DNA from: an uncultured SAR86 cluster bacterium | GTDB lineage: Bacteria; Pseudomonadota; Gammaproteobacteria; Magnimaribacterales; Magnimaribacteraceae | Reading direction: 5' to 3' | DNA length: 64,000 bases | NCBI GenBank assembly: GCA_938048695.1 | Contig: CALIUO010000018.1 | Location: forward strand, 1 to 64,000 | In this document: piece after piece, positions 35,138 through 43,325 of the stretch | Layout of the letters: each line of letters starts with the position of its first letter | How positions within the stretch are numbered: position 1 is the first letter of the stretch | The notes under the pieces: model-generated | Seen by the model: the letters and a program-made list of their open reading frames with translations, nothing else | Database searches by the model: none | What the model was told of the DNA's origin: nothing | Position numbers and translations under genes: made by a program

Positions 35138-35461
35138 ATGACTAATAATTTAAAAAAAACAATCCTGAACAATCTTGAAGATATTAAAGCTGTTGATCCA
35201 GTGGCAATAAATGTAACTAACATTAGCTCTTTGACAGATTATATGGTGATTGCTTCTGGGACATCTAGCCGACATATCGCTGCAATGAGCGAACGTGTTA
35301 TCGAAGGACTTAAACAAATTAATATTCCAGGCATTAAAATAGAAGGTCAGGGAGGCGATGACTGGTTATTGGTTGATGCTGGAGATGTAATAATCCACCT
35401 CATGTCTTCTGAGGCAAGGGAGTTTTACGATTTAGAGAGCTTGTGGGATCCTGAGCTTTAA
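35138..35461 (+). CDS. rsfS: Ribosomal silencing factor RsfS
   Basis: A 107-residue member of the RsfS/Iojap family, which binds uL14 and keeps the 50S subunit from joining 30S during starvation. TDYMVIASGTSSRHIAAMSERV and the C-terminal GDDWLLVDAGDVIIHLMSSEAREFYDLE are the conserved signatures. The ATG immediately follows the nadD stop, and the stop's last base is the first base of the rlmH start region. Same neighbours as in E. coli and Pseudomonas. Confidence 0.97.
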   Translation: MTNNLKKTILNNLEDIKAVDPVAINVTNISSLTDYMVIASGTSSRHIAAMSERVIEGLKQINIPGIKIEGQGGDDWLLVDAGDVIIHLMSSEAREFYDLESLWDPEL

Positions 35462-35928
35462 TGAAGATCAATTTTATTTGCATAGAGTCAAATCGACCTG
35501 ATTGGGCTCAAATGGCTTTCAAGTCATATGAATCAAAATTTAATAAATCCATAAACATAAATTGGATAGGTGTGAAGCCTCTCAACAGAAATAAGAACTA
35601 TAATGTTCAAGACATTGTCCAAAGAGAAAGTGTGCTGCTATCGTCAAAACTAAAGAAAGATGATTTTGTTATAACATTGGATAAAGAAGGTCAGAGTTTG
35701 AGTACCGAGAAATTGAGATTTCATTTTGATAACTGGATATCAAATGCAAAAGATCTATCAATTATTGTCGGTGGTCCAGATGGATTGGGAAAAGAATTAA
35801 TACATCAATCTAACTTCTGCTTATCTTTATCCAAGTTAACTTTTCCGCATGCAATAGTACCTGTTATGGCTCTAGAACAGATATATAGAGTCTGGTCCAT
35901 TACCCAAAACCATCCTTACCATAAGTAA
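35461..35928 (+). CDS. rlmH: 23S rRNA pseudouridine-1915 N3-methyltransferase
   Basis: A 155-residue SPOUT methyltransferase of exact family length. The knot region has LDKEGQSLSTEKL, IIVGGPDGLGKEL and the C-terminal FPHAIVPVMALEQIYRVWSI...NHPYHK end, which is characteristic of RlmH. It methylates m3-pseudouridine at 23S position 1915 in the assembled ribosome. Its ATG overlaps the rsfS stop by one base. Confidence 0.97.
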   Translation: MKINFICIESNRPDWAQMAFKSYESKFNKSININWIGVKPLNRNKNYNVQDIVQRESVLLSSKLKKDDFVITLDKEGQSLSTEKLRFHFDNWISNAKDLSIIVGGPDGLGKELIHQSNFCLSLSKLTFPHAIVPVMALEQIYRVWSITQNHPYHK

Positions 35929-35932
35929 ATTT

Positions 35933-37762
35933 ATGAGGAATATTCAGGATTTAAAGAAAGATGAGCAAGATGTTCTTTCTCTTAAAAGAAGATCCAAAGT
36001 AGTTTTTGCTTTTCTGTTTATCTTGATTCTTGCAAGTATCTTTAAAATATTTCAATTAACAGTTTTAGAAAGAGTTAATTACTCAGTTGAATCAGAGAAA
36101 AATAGAATAATTGAGGTTCCCATATTCCCCTCTAGGGGGCTTATTACATTAGAAGATGGAACAATTATTGCAGAAAATATAGTTACTCAAGATATATTTA
36201 TTCAGGGCAGTTTGCTTGAATCATCTAAAGACCAACTAGATATTTTGTATAGAGATGTTCTTGATTTAGAGAGAAAATTTCCTGTACCTCAAACTACAAA
36301 ACAAAATCAAAAAATATGGCTTGCAAGAGATTTAAGTAGCAAAGAACTTGCAAAATATGAATTTCATAAAAATTCATTATCTAATGTAAAGCTAGGAATA
36401 AGCTTAAGAAGATATTTACCTCACAAAAATCTTTTTTCTCATGTTATTGGTCACTTAGGTCCAATTACTAGCGATGAGAGGCTGTCGTTGTCAAAAAAGG
36501 ATTATCCAGTTGATTCTTTTATTGGCAAAGTTGGCATAGAGAAGGTATACGAGAAGTTACTAAAGGGTTCAGTCGGAAAAAGTATTATCGAAGTAGATGT
36601 ATATGGAAATAAGATTAGAGAGATTGAGAGGATAGACCCAGAAAGACCTCAAAATATAACCTTAAGTCTCAATCTTAAACTACAGAAAATAGCTAGAGAG
36701 GAGCTAGGTGGCAGGAGAGGTGCGGTAGTAGCTTTAGACCCTAATACGGGTATGATCAAGGCCCTAGTAAGTTCTCCAGACTACAATCCTAATATTCTAA
36801 ATGGTTCAGAAAAAGGAATTTTAGTTAAAAACTCCTCAAAGGAAGAAGCCCCTTTTTTTAATAGGGCTATATCAGGATCTTATCCTCCGGCTTCCATCAT
36901 CAAGCCCTTTATTGGCTTACTCGGGCTAGAAGAAAATATAATCAATGAAAGCACAATTATTGAAGACGTTGGTTTTTTTCAGTTAAAAGAAGATGGAAGA
37001 AAATATAGGGGCTGGAAAGAAGATGGGCATGGAAGGGTGAATTTAAATAAAGCCATTGTTGAGTCTTCTGATGTGTATTTTTATCAATTAGCTTCCCAGT
37101 TAACGATAGACCGTATCTCAAATTTTTTGTCCAAGTTTGGATTTGGAATGATGAGTGGTATTGATTTATACAATGAGTCAAAGAGTATCTTGCCTACAAG
37201 AAATTGGAAACTAGGCAATATTGGCGAAGCCTGGTTTGTCGGAGATACAATTAATATTGGGATAGGACAAGGCTATATAACATCCACGCCTATACAACTT
37301 GCAGTATCTATTTCTGCCATCGCAACTAGAGGAACAATCTTCAGGCCTAAATTAATTATTAGTAATCAAGATTCTAAAAAGCCAGAAATATTTAAGAAAG
37401 TCCAAATCGGAAATGAGAAACATTGGGACTCAATAGAAAAATCAATGATCTCTGTAATCAATTCCTGGAATGGAACTGCCCATAATTTATATGAAGAGGA
37501 CGGTATCCTTATCGCAGGTAAAACTGGAACTGCACAAATTAAAAGTTTGGTTGATCAAGAGCTTACGGTTAGAGAAGAGTACGAAGGAGTAAGACAAAAT
37601 ATTCAAGATAGAGATCACGCACTTTTTGCAAGTTATGGACCTGTACCAAATCCTAATTTAGTTGTCATTGTTATTGTTGAAAATGGTGAATCAGGCAGTG
37701 CAGTTGCAGCTCCGATAGCTAAAAAACTCATCGAGCAAAATCAAATTAACCTTGCAGAATAA
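35933..37762 (+). CDS. mrdA: Penicillin-binding protein 2, elongasome transpeptidase
   Basis: A 609-residue class B PBP. One N-terminal membrane anchor (about residues 23-44, VVFAFLFILILASIFKIFQL) is followed by the pedestal domain and the transpeptidase. The active-site motif is SYPPASIIKPF (SxxK), then ESSDVYFYQ (SxN-like SSD) and GKTGTAQ (KTG). PBP2 cross-links lateral wall peptidoglycan with RodA, which follows directly (stop and start share a base). The presence of the pair indicates a rod-capable elongation system. Confidence 0.97.
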   Translation: MRNIQDLKKDEQDVLSLKRRSKVVFAFLFILILASIFKIFQLTVLERVNYSVESEKNRIIEVPIFPSRGLITLEDGTIIAENIVTQDIFIQGSLLESSKDQLDILYRDVLDLERKFPVPQTTKQNQKIWLARDLSSKELAKYEFHKNSLSNVKLGISLRRYLPHKNLFSHVIGHLGPITSDERLSLSKKDYPVDSFIGKVGIEKVYEKLLKGSVGKSIIEVDVYGNKIREIERIDPERPQNITLSLNLKLQKIAREELGGRRGAVVALDPNTGMIKALVSSPDYNPNILNGSEKGILVKNSSKEEAPFFNRAISGSYPPASIIKPFIGLLGLEENIINESTIIEDVGFFQLKEDGRKYRGWKEDGHGRVNLNKAIVESSDVYFYQLASQLTIDRISNFLSKFGFGMMSGIDLYNESKSILPTRNWKLGNIGEAWFVGDTINIGIGQGYITSTPIQLAVSISAIATRGTIFRPKLIISNQDSKKPEIFKKVQIGNEKHWDSIEKSMISVINSWNGTAHNLYEEDGILIAGKTGTAQIKSLVDQELTVREEYEGVRQNIQDRDHALFASYGPVPNPNLVVIVIVENGESGSAVAAPIAKKLIEQNQINLAE

Positions 37763-38886
37763 TGAGTAACCGTAATCCCCTAGATTATTCTTTAAATCGA
37801 CCATTATCTAAAGGATATAACCCCATTAGATATCTTTTTAAAGATGTTGTTTTATATTTGTGTCTTCTATCTATTCTAATTTTTGGCTTAGCAATGCTCT
37901 ACAGTTCAAGTGGACAATCAGTTGCAATGGTCATTAGACAGTCCGTCTATGTATTCTTTGGTCTAATATTAATGACTTTTATTTCTCATTTAAAACCGGA
38001 TTCATATAAAAACATTTTAATGCATTCATACTGGGTAGGTCTTTTACTATTGATTTATGTTCTGGTCTTTCCTGCAAGCGGCTACTCTACCAGTAGGTGG
38101 ATTGATTTTGGTTTCTTTTCTTTTCAGCCTTCAGAAATCATTAGATTGATTTTACCTTTATCATTAATTGCCTACTTATGCAGAAAGGAATCTGCCATTC
38201 AGTTTTCTGACTGGTTTTCTGCAACATTGGCTGCATTTATATGCGCTTATTTGGTATTTGAACAGCCAGATTTAGGAACTGCTATTATTGTCTTTACTTC
38301 AGGACTTATCCCAATTTATCTTGCAGGTCTGCCATATAATATAGTACTAGTTTATCTCGGATCGGCAGCCTTAGCTGCCCCTTTCATCTGGGCTAATCTT
38401 CTAGATTATCAAAAACAAAGAGTGCTAACTTACTTCGATAATAATGTAGATCCTTTAGGTGATGGATGGAATATTGCTCAATCAAAGACTGCTATAGGTT
38501 CAGGTGGTTTTTTTGGAAAAGGATACCTGGAAGGAACTCAAAGCCAATTAAACTTCTTACCAGAAAGTCATTCAGACTTTATTTTTTCAGTTGTTGGAGA
38601 GGAGTTTGGACTTTTAGGCATCTTAATCTTGTTTTTTATTTATACACTTATCATTTGGAGGATTTTCAAGATTGGATTTGAAGCACAATCTAACTTTGAA
38701 AGATTGGCATGCAGCTCTCTTGGTTTTATTTTCCTTTTATTTATTTTAATAAATGTCTCAATGGTTATAGGTATAATTCCTGTTGTTGGAGTTCCTTTGC
38801 CTTTAATTAGTCAAGGGGGTACCTCGATAGTTGTGCATTTACTAGCATTTGGAGTTATTCTTTCTGCGAAAAAACCTTATTTATGA
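37762..38886 (+). CDS. rodA: RodA, SEDS-family peptidoglycan glycosyltransferase
   Basis: A 374-residue polytopic membrane protein of the SEDS family with about ten hydrophobic segments. FQPSEIIRLILPL, FEQPDLGTAIIVF (with the conserved catalytic Asp), FLPESHSDFIFSVVGEEFGLLG and the C-terminal GVPLPLISQGGTSI are RodA signatures. It polymerises lipid II as the partner of PBP2 (mrdA). It overlaps mltB by 4 bases at its end. Confidence 0.97.
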   Translation: MSNRNPLDYSLNRPLSKGYNPIRYLFKDVVLYLCLLSILIFGLAMLYSSSGQSVAMVIRQSVYVFFGLILMTFISHLKPDSYKNILMHSYWVGLLLLIYVLVFPASGYSTSRWIDFGFFSFQPSEIIRLILPLSLIAYLCRKESAIQFSDWFSATLAAFICAYLVFEQPDLGTAIIVFTSGLIPIYLAGLPYNIVLVYLGSAALAAPFIWANLLDYQKQRVLTYFDNNVDPLGDGWNIAQSKTAIGSGGFFGKGYLEGTQSQLNFLPESHSDFIFSVVGEEFGLLGILILFFIYTLIIWRIFKIGFEAQSNFERLACSSLGFIFLLFILINVSMVIGIIPVVGVPLPLISQGGTSIVVHLLAFGVILSAKKPYL

Positions 38887-39857
38887 GAATTAAAGAAATA
38901 TATCTAATCCCTTTAATGGCAATGTTTATTTCTCAGTTCATTTATACCGATTATTCTTCTAAAGAAGAAACTATCCAGTTCATCGAGTACATGAATGAAA
39001 AACATGGTTATGATAAATCTTATCTAAACAGCGTCTTTAAAAATGCTGCTTATCAAGACAAGGTAGTCAGAATAATGAACAAACAGCCGGAAGGGACAAT
39101 GACTTGGCAGCGATATAAAGGAATCATGGTTAATGACTCTAGGATTTCTGCTGGACAGGAATTCATTGGAAGATTCAAACAAGAACTGAAGAGAGCTGAG
39201 AAAATATACGGAGTACCTGCCGAAATAATTGCATCAATAATTGGAATTGAAACAAGATACGGAAGAATTAAAGGAAATATTAAAGTAATTGATTCCTTAT
39301 CAACCCTTGCTTTCGATTACCCTCGTAGGTCTAAATTTTTCAAAATTCAACTTGAAGAATTCTTACTCCTGAGCAGGGAAGAAAACTTCGATCCGGAAAC
39401 AATAAAGGGTTCCATAGCTGGAGCTATGGGTTATGGTCAATTTATGCCTGATAGTTATAGAGATTATGCGGTTGATTTTGATAATGATGGCATAAGAGAT
39501 ATCTTAAATAATCCAGTAGATGCTATTGGAAGTGTTGCTAATTTTCTTAACAAGAAAGGAAAATGGAAGCCTAATACACCGGTAGCAATAAAAGCGTTTG
39601 CGGTTAAAGAAATGCAATCAATCAAATCTTCTTTCAAACCCCATATGACAAGTATCGATTTAGAAAAATTTGGATTAGGGGCTAATGAAGCTATTCCCAA
39701 TAACTTAAAATTTGTGCCAATATCTCTTAAACTTGAAGAAGGATACGAATACTGGCTCGGGTTTGATAATTACCAGTCTATATCGAGATACAATCGTAGT
39801 AAGCTATATGTCATGGCAGTATTCGAATTTAGTAATGCGTTATCTAAGTTTTTATAA
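38883..39857 (+). CDS. mltB: Membrane-bound lytic murein transglycosylase B
   Basis: A 324-residue MltB-type lytic transglycosylase. The catalytic glutamate is E123 in SIIGIETRYGRIKG, and SIAGAMGYGQFMPDSYRDYAVDFDNDG is the conserved substrate region including the FMPSSY-like signature. The N-terminus is a hydrophobic signal (residues 1-20) without a clear lipobox cysteine, so it may be soluble periplasmic, like the Pseudomonas SltB1. It cleaves glycan strands, making 1,6-anhydro products for recycling. Pseudomonas has the same gene in the same position, between rodA and rlpA; rlpA is missing here. Confidence 0.94.
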   Translation: MRIKEIYLIPLMAMFISQFIYTDYSSKEETIQFIEYMNEKHGYDKSYLNSVFKNAAYQDKVVRIMNKQPEGTMTWQRYKGIMVNDSRISAGQEFIGRFKQELKRAEKIYGVPAEIIASIIGIETRYGRIKGNIKVIDSLSTLAFDYPRRSKFFKIQLEEFLLLSREENFDPETIKGSIAGAMGYGQFMPDSYRDYAVDFDNDGIRDILNNPVDAIGSVANFLNKKGKWKPNTPVAIKAFAVKEMQSIKSSFKPHMTSIDLEKFGLGANEAIPNNLKFVPISLKLEEGYEYWLGFDNYQSISRYNRSKLYVMAVFEFSNALSKFL

Positions 39858-39859
39858 AA

Positions 39860-41029
39860 ATGAATAAAATAATTAAATTCCCTCTCTTCCTATTGTTTCT
39901 ATCAATATCTTCTCTAAGCAGTTTGATTTATTCAGAGGAGAGTTTCATTCCTAAGCCGCCCTCATTAAATGCTTCTAATTACATTCTTATAGATTCTGTT
40001 TCAGGAAGGATCTTGGCAGAAAATGGGGCTGATGAGAGAATAGAACCAGCAAGCATAACAAAAATTATGACAGGATACGTTGCTGCCGATCAAATTTCTA
40101 AAGGTTTTGTTAACTTAGATGATGAAGTCTTCATCAGTGAAAATTGCTGGAGAAAAGGTGGTTCAAAAATGTTCATCAGAGAGGGAACAAGAGTCCTTTT
40201 ATCAGATCTCATGAAAGGGATGGTCATACAGTCTGGTAATGATGCCAGCTGTGCGATAGCTGAGCATGTGGCTGTTTCTGAAGAAGGATTTGTAGAGTTG
40301 ATGCAGCTTTATGTTGAGGAACTCGGCATGAATAATACGCAATTTAAAAATGTAAGTGGATGGCCTGACCCGGAACATTTTTCCTCAGCAAGAGACCTGG
40401 CTTTACTAACCAAAAGCCTGATAGTTAAATTTCCAGATCACTATGCCTTGTATAAAGAGAAGTATTTTACTTTTAATGAAATTAAGCAGAGAAATAGGAA
40501 TAGCCTACTCTGGCAAGATGAATCCATAGATGGAGTAAAAACCGGACATACCGAAAGTGCTGGCTATTGCTTGGTATCCTCTGGAGTAAGAAACGATACT
40601 AGATTAATCGCGGTCACATTAAAAAGCGCTTCAGAAAAGGCTAGATTAACTGACAACAGAAGATTACTAGATTATGGTTTTAGATATTACAGGACAAAGA
40701 AAGTTCTCGAAGCCAATACTTCTATAGTAAAGGAACAGGTTTGGGGGGGCGAAGTTGATTCTGTAGACTTATCTTCTGCAGAAGATTTGTACCTGACACT
40801 TTCTCCAAGGGACTTTCCTAGAGTAGAACCTCTTATCAAGCTTAATGATTATCTCCAGGCACCTATAGAAAAAGGTCAAGTAGTTGGTAAAGTAGATTTA
40901 ATTTTAGATGGAGACTCTATTTCTTCAATTGATCTGGTATCTATGCAAGGAGTTCCAGCCTTAGGATTTTTTGGCAGGGCCTGGTCTAATATCAAGCTAT
41001 TAACCTATCAATTCTTAATGGAAGAATAG
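39860..41029 (+). CDS. dacA: D-alanyl-D-alanine carboxypeptidase (PBP5/6 type)
   Basis: A 389-residue class C low-molecular-weight PBP. A signal peptide (residues 1-25) precedes the catalytic motifs EPASITKIM (S65xxK68), QSGNDAS (SxN) and DGVKTGHTESAGYC (KTG). The C-terminal beta domain ends in a likely amphipathic membrane-binding helix (FFGRAWSNIKLLTYQFLME). It trims pentapeptides in the periplasm. It follows mltB by two bases; in E. coli and Pseudomonas rlpA stands just before it. Confidence 0.96.
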   Translation: MNKIIKFPLFLLFLSISSLSSLIYSEESFIPKPPSLNASNYILIDSVSGRILAENGADERIEPASITKIMTGYVAADQISKGFVNLDDEVFISENCWRKGGSKMFIREGTRVLLSDLMKGMVIQSGNDASCAIAEHVAVSEEGFVELMQLYVEELGMNNTQFKNVSGWPDPEHFSSARDLALLTKSLIVKFPDHYALYKEKYFTFNEIKQRNRNSLLWQDESIDGVKTGHTESAGYCLVSSGVRNDTRLIAVTLKSASEKARLTDNRRLLDYGFRYYRTKKVLEANTSIVKEQVWGGEVDSVDLSSAEDLYLTLSPRDFPRVEPLIKLNDYLQAPIEKGQVVGKVDLILDGDSISSIDLVSMQGVPALGFFGRAWSNIKLLTYQFLMEE

Positions 41030-41036
41030 TTCTTCG

Positions 41037-41876
41037 ATGTGGGTTTATCTGAATGGGGAATTCTTAGATTCTGCTGAAGCTAAAATATCTCCTCTAGATA
41101 GAGGTTTCACCTTCGGAGAAGGAGTGTATGAAGTTATCACATCCTACGATAAGAATTTTTTTCTTTTTTATGAACACTTGGATAGGCTGAAATCGTCTTT
41201 AGAAAAAACTTTTATACCTTATCCTAAAGAACTTTCCAATCTTGAAAATATTTTAAGTGATTTACATGATAAAAATGGATTCTCCAATCAATCTTTTTAT
41301 ATTCAGATTACTAGAGGTGTGCAAGAATTCAGATCTCATCAAGATAACATATTAAAAGCACCAACTGTTTTTATAACTTCTCAGAATTTAGAATTAAATC
41401 CCTATCGTATTAATCCAGAAAAAAAAGGATTAAGAGCGCGTCTAGAAGAAGATATAAGATGGGCTAGATGTGATATTAAAACCACAGGTTTGATTGGAAA
41501 TGTTCTCTCCTTGCATGACCAGACAAAGGATGAGGTCGATGAAATACTCTTTCACAAGAATGGAATCATTCATGAAGGGTCAAAGAGCAATGTTTTTTTT
41601 GTAAAAGAAAATATCGTTTATACACCCTCTTTAAAGCACAATATCCTTCCTGGAGTCACAAGGGCTTACGTGATTCGATTATTAAAAAAAAATAAGATAA
41701 CCTTATTTGAAGACTCTATTCCATTGGATTTTATCTATAAGTCAGATGAGATTTGGCTAACAAGTTCTACTAAAGAGATACAGCCCGTTGAAAGTATAGG
41801 GGATTATAAAATCCCCAAAAAGAACTCTGATTTATTGATTTGGAGAAGAATACTTGAATCATTTGATGACTCTTAA
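41037..41876 (+). CDS. dat: D-amino-acid aminotransferase (class IV, D-alanine transaminase)
   Basis: A 279-residue fold-type IV PLP enzyme. MWVYLNGEFLDSAEAKISPLDRGFTFGEGVYE is the class IV N-terminus and K148 in RCDIKTTGLIGNVL is the Schiff-base lysine. HEGSKSNVFFV is the phosphate-binding region. The length and the CDIK context match D-alanine aminotransferases, which make D-Ala and D-Glu for peptidoglycan. Location after dacA agrees with a wall function. BCAT and aminodeoxychorismate lyase are more distant options. It ends the nine-gene run; the stop overlaps holA by 4 nt (TTAA). Confidence 0.88.
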   Translation: MWVYLNGEFLDSAEAKISPLDRGFTFGEGVYEVITSYDKNFFLFYEHLDRLKSSLEKTFIPYPKELSNLENILSDLHDKNGFSNQSFYIQITRGVQEFRSHQDNILKAPTVFITSQNLELNPYRINPEKKGLRARLEEDIRWARCDIKTTGLIGNVLSLHDQTKDEVDEILFHKNGIIHEGSKSNVFFVKENIVYTPSLKHNILPGVTRAYVIRLLKKNKITLFEDSIPLDFIYKSDEIWLTSSTKEIQPVESIGDYKIPKKNSDLLIWRRILESFDDS

Positions 41877-42844
41877 AAATTCAAAGCCAATTCCCTTATG
41901 GATTGCCAGGGGCTTTTATCAGATAAACCTTTAATGGCTGCATCTATCTCTGCTATTTCTTTTAAAGAGTTTTTAACTTGAAAGGGAGATAATTTTTTTG
42001 AACGCTTAGCAAGTAAATCTAGATAATATCTTGGACCCCAAATACTCTTTGTGCTTCCTTCTTCCATGACTGTGTACAAATTACTTACTTCTTTAGATAG
42101 CGCCCATAGAACAAGAGGAGGTTGAGTTCCTTCAGCTCTCAGAGTTTCAATGATTCTTACTGTTCTCTTTTTATTACCCTCCAAAAAAGAATTTGAGAGG
42201 TCAAATATTCCAAATTTTGAGGAATTAGAGATTGATTTCTTCATATGCTCTAATGAAATATCTTGTTCTGGAAATAGAAGACTTAACTTCGTCAATTCCT
42301 GAGAAGCAGCAAGTAAATTTCCTTCCGTTCTATCGGCTAAAAGTCTTATGGCCTCTTTGCTAATCTCTAGGTTTAATTCTTTAGACTTAGTTTCTATCCA
42401 ACCTGGCATAGAGTCTTTATCAATTGCAGGCTCTACAACTTGAATACCATGTTTGAGAAGAGCTTTAGACCATGCACTATCTTGTTGTTTTTTATCAAGT
42501 CTTTCTGCAGAAATAATAACCAGTTTATCCTCATCAGGTTCTAGGCAGTAATCTTTGATAGCCTTTGAACCTTTATTACCAGGGCCAGTTCCAATAAGCT
42601 TAATCTCTATAATTTTTTTCGACCCAAAAAGGTCAAAATTTTCATTTTCTGAATTTAGAAAAGACCAATCTGTATCTTTTGAAACGATATAAGTTTGTTT
42701 CTCTTCAAACGATTCCAGTTTTGCTTTTTCTGTAACCAAATCAACTAATTCCGATATTTGAATAGATTCCTCTGCAAAAAAAGAGTAAACGCACCGAAGT
42801 TGTTCATCAATGTCTTTTTTGAGATGAGCTTTACTTAACTTCAT
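41873..42844 (-). CDS. holA: DNA polymerase III subunit delta
   Basis: A 323-residue clamp-loader delta subunit. It lacks Walker motifs, as expected for delta, and shows the family patterns: an N-terminal degenerate AAA+ domain, LIGTGPGNKGSKAIKDYC, IISAERLDKKQQDSAWSKAL, the TEGNLLAASQELTKLSLL helix pair and the C-terminal collar (RIIETLRAEGTQPPLVLWALSKEV). It opens the beta clamp. It starts inside the end of lptE (14-base overlap), the usual leuS-lptE-holA order in gammaproteobacteria. Confidence 0.95.
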   Translation of the reverse strand: MKLSKAHLKKDIDEQLRCVYSFFAEESIQISELVDLVTEKAKLESFEEKQTYIVSKDTDWSFLNSENENFDLFGSKKIIEIKLIGTGPGNKGSKAIKDYCLEPDEDKLVIISAERLDKKQQDSAWSKALLKHGIQVVEPAIDKDSMPGWIETKSKELNLEISKEAIRLLADRTEGNLLAASQELTKLSLLFPEQDISLEHMKKSISNSSKFGIFDLSNSFLEGNKKRTVRIIETLRAEGTQPPLVLWALSKEVSNLYTVMEEGSTKSIWGPRYYLDLLAKRSKKLSPFQVKNSLKEIAEIDAAIKGLSDKSPWQSIRELALNF

Positions 42845-43325
42845 TTAGCTGGGTAGACAAGAAGAATTCCATATTCTTCAGAGCTCTTGTGATGAATAAA
42901 CCTGTTACGGTCTCTATTTCACTTTCAAAAGCAAGAAGATCAGATTGATTAAAATCAATATAAGACATGTCCTTATAAGTTTGCATCACAGTTTCATTTT
43001 TATCGCCAATCTCATATATGAGTTGATAGTCTAATCTTACTTGTGTAGTACGTGCACCCATACCGATTGATCCCACAAACTGTGTAATGGAATGATCTTT
43101 AATTTTAATTTTTAAATCAGATCCGGAAATATTCGAAATTAGTTCATTATTCATAGATGCCAACTTATTTCTTAGATCAAGATTTAAATTGGAACTGTCG
43201 GCATCAAGGTAAATAGTTTGATTAGATAGAGTTTTTGAGTAAGTCCTCAACTCATATCCACAGGAACTTAAGAAAATGCTAAATATTAGAAAAGTTTTAA
43301 AAGTTAGTGCAGACGATAACTTCAT
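42831..43325 (-). CDS. lptE: LPS-assembly lipoprotein LptE
   Basis: A 164-residue outer-membrane lipoprotein. The signal peptide ends in a lipobox LSSCG with C22, followed by GYELRTYSKTL, the expected LptE start of the mature protein. The rest is a two-layer alpha/beta fold with weak conservation, typical of LptE. With LptD it delivers LPS to the cell surface, so this cell makes LPS. Its start overlaps the leuS stop by 4 bases. LptE is identified mainly by lipobox, size and position between leuS and holA. Confidence 0.92.
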   Translation of the reverse strand: MKLSSALTFKTFLIFSIFLSSCGYELRTYSKTLSNQTIYLDADSSNLNLDLRNKLASMNNELISNISGSDLKIKIKDHSITQFVGSIGMGARTTQVRLDYQLIYEIGDKNETVMQTYKDMSYIDFNQSDLLAFESEIETVTGLFITRALKNMEFFLSTQLNEVK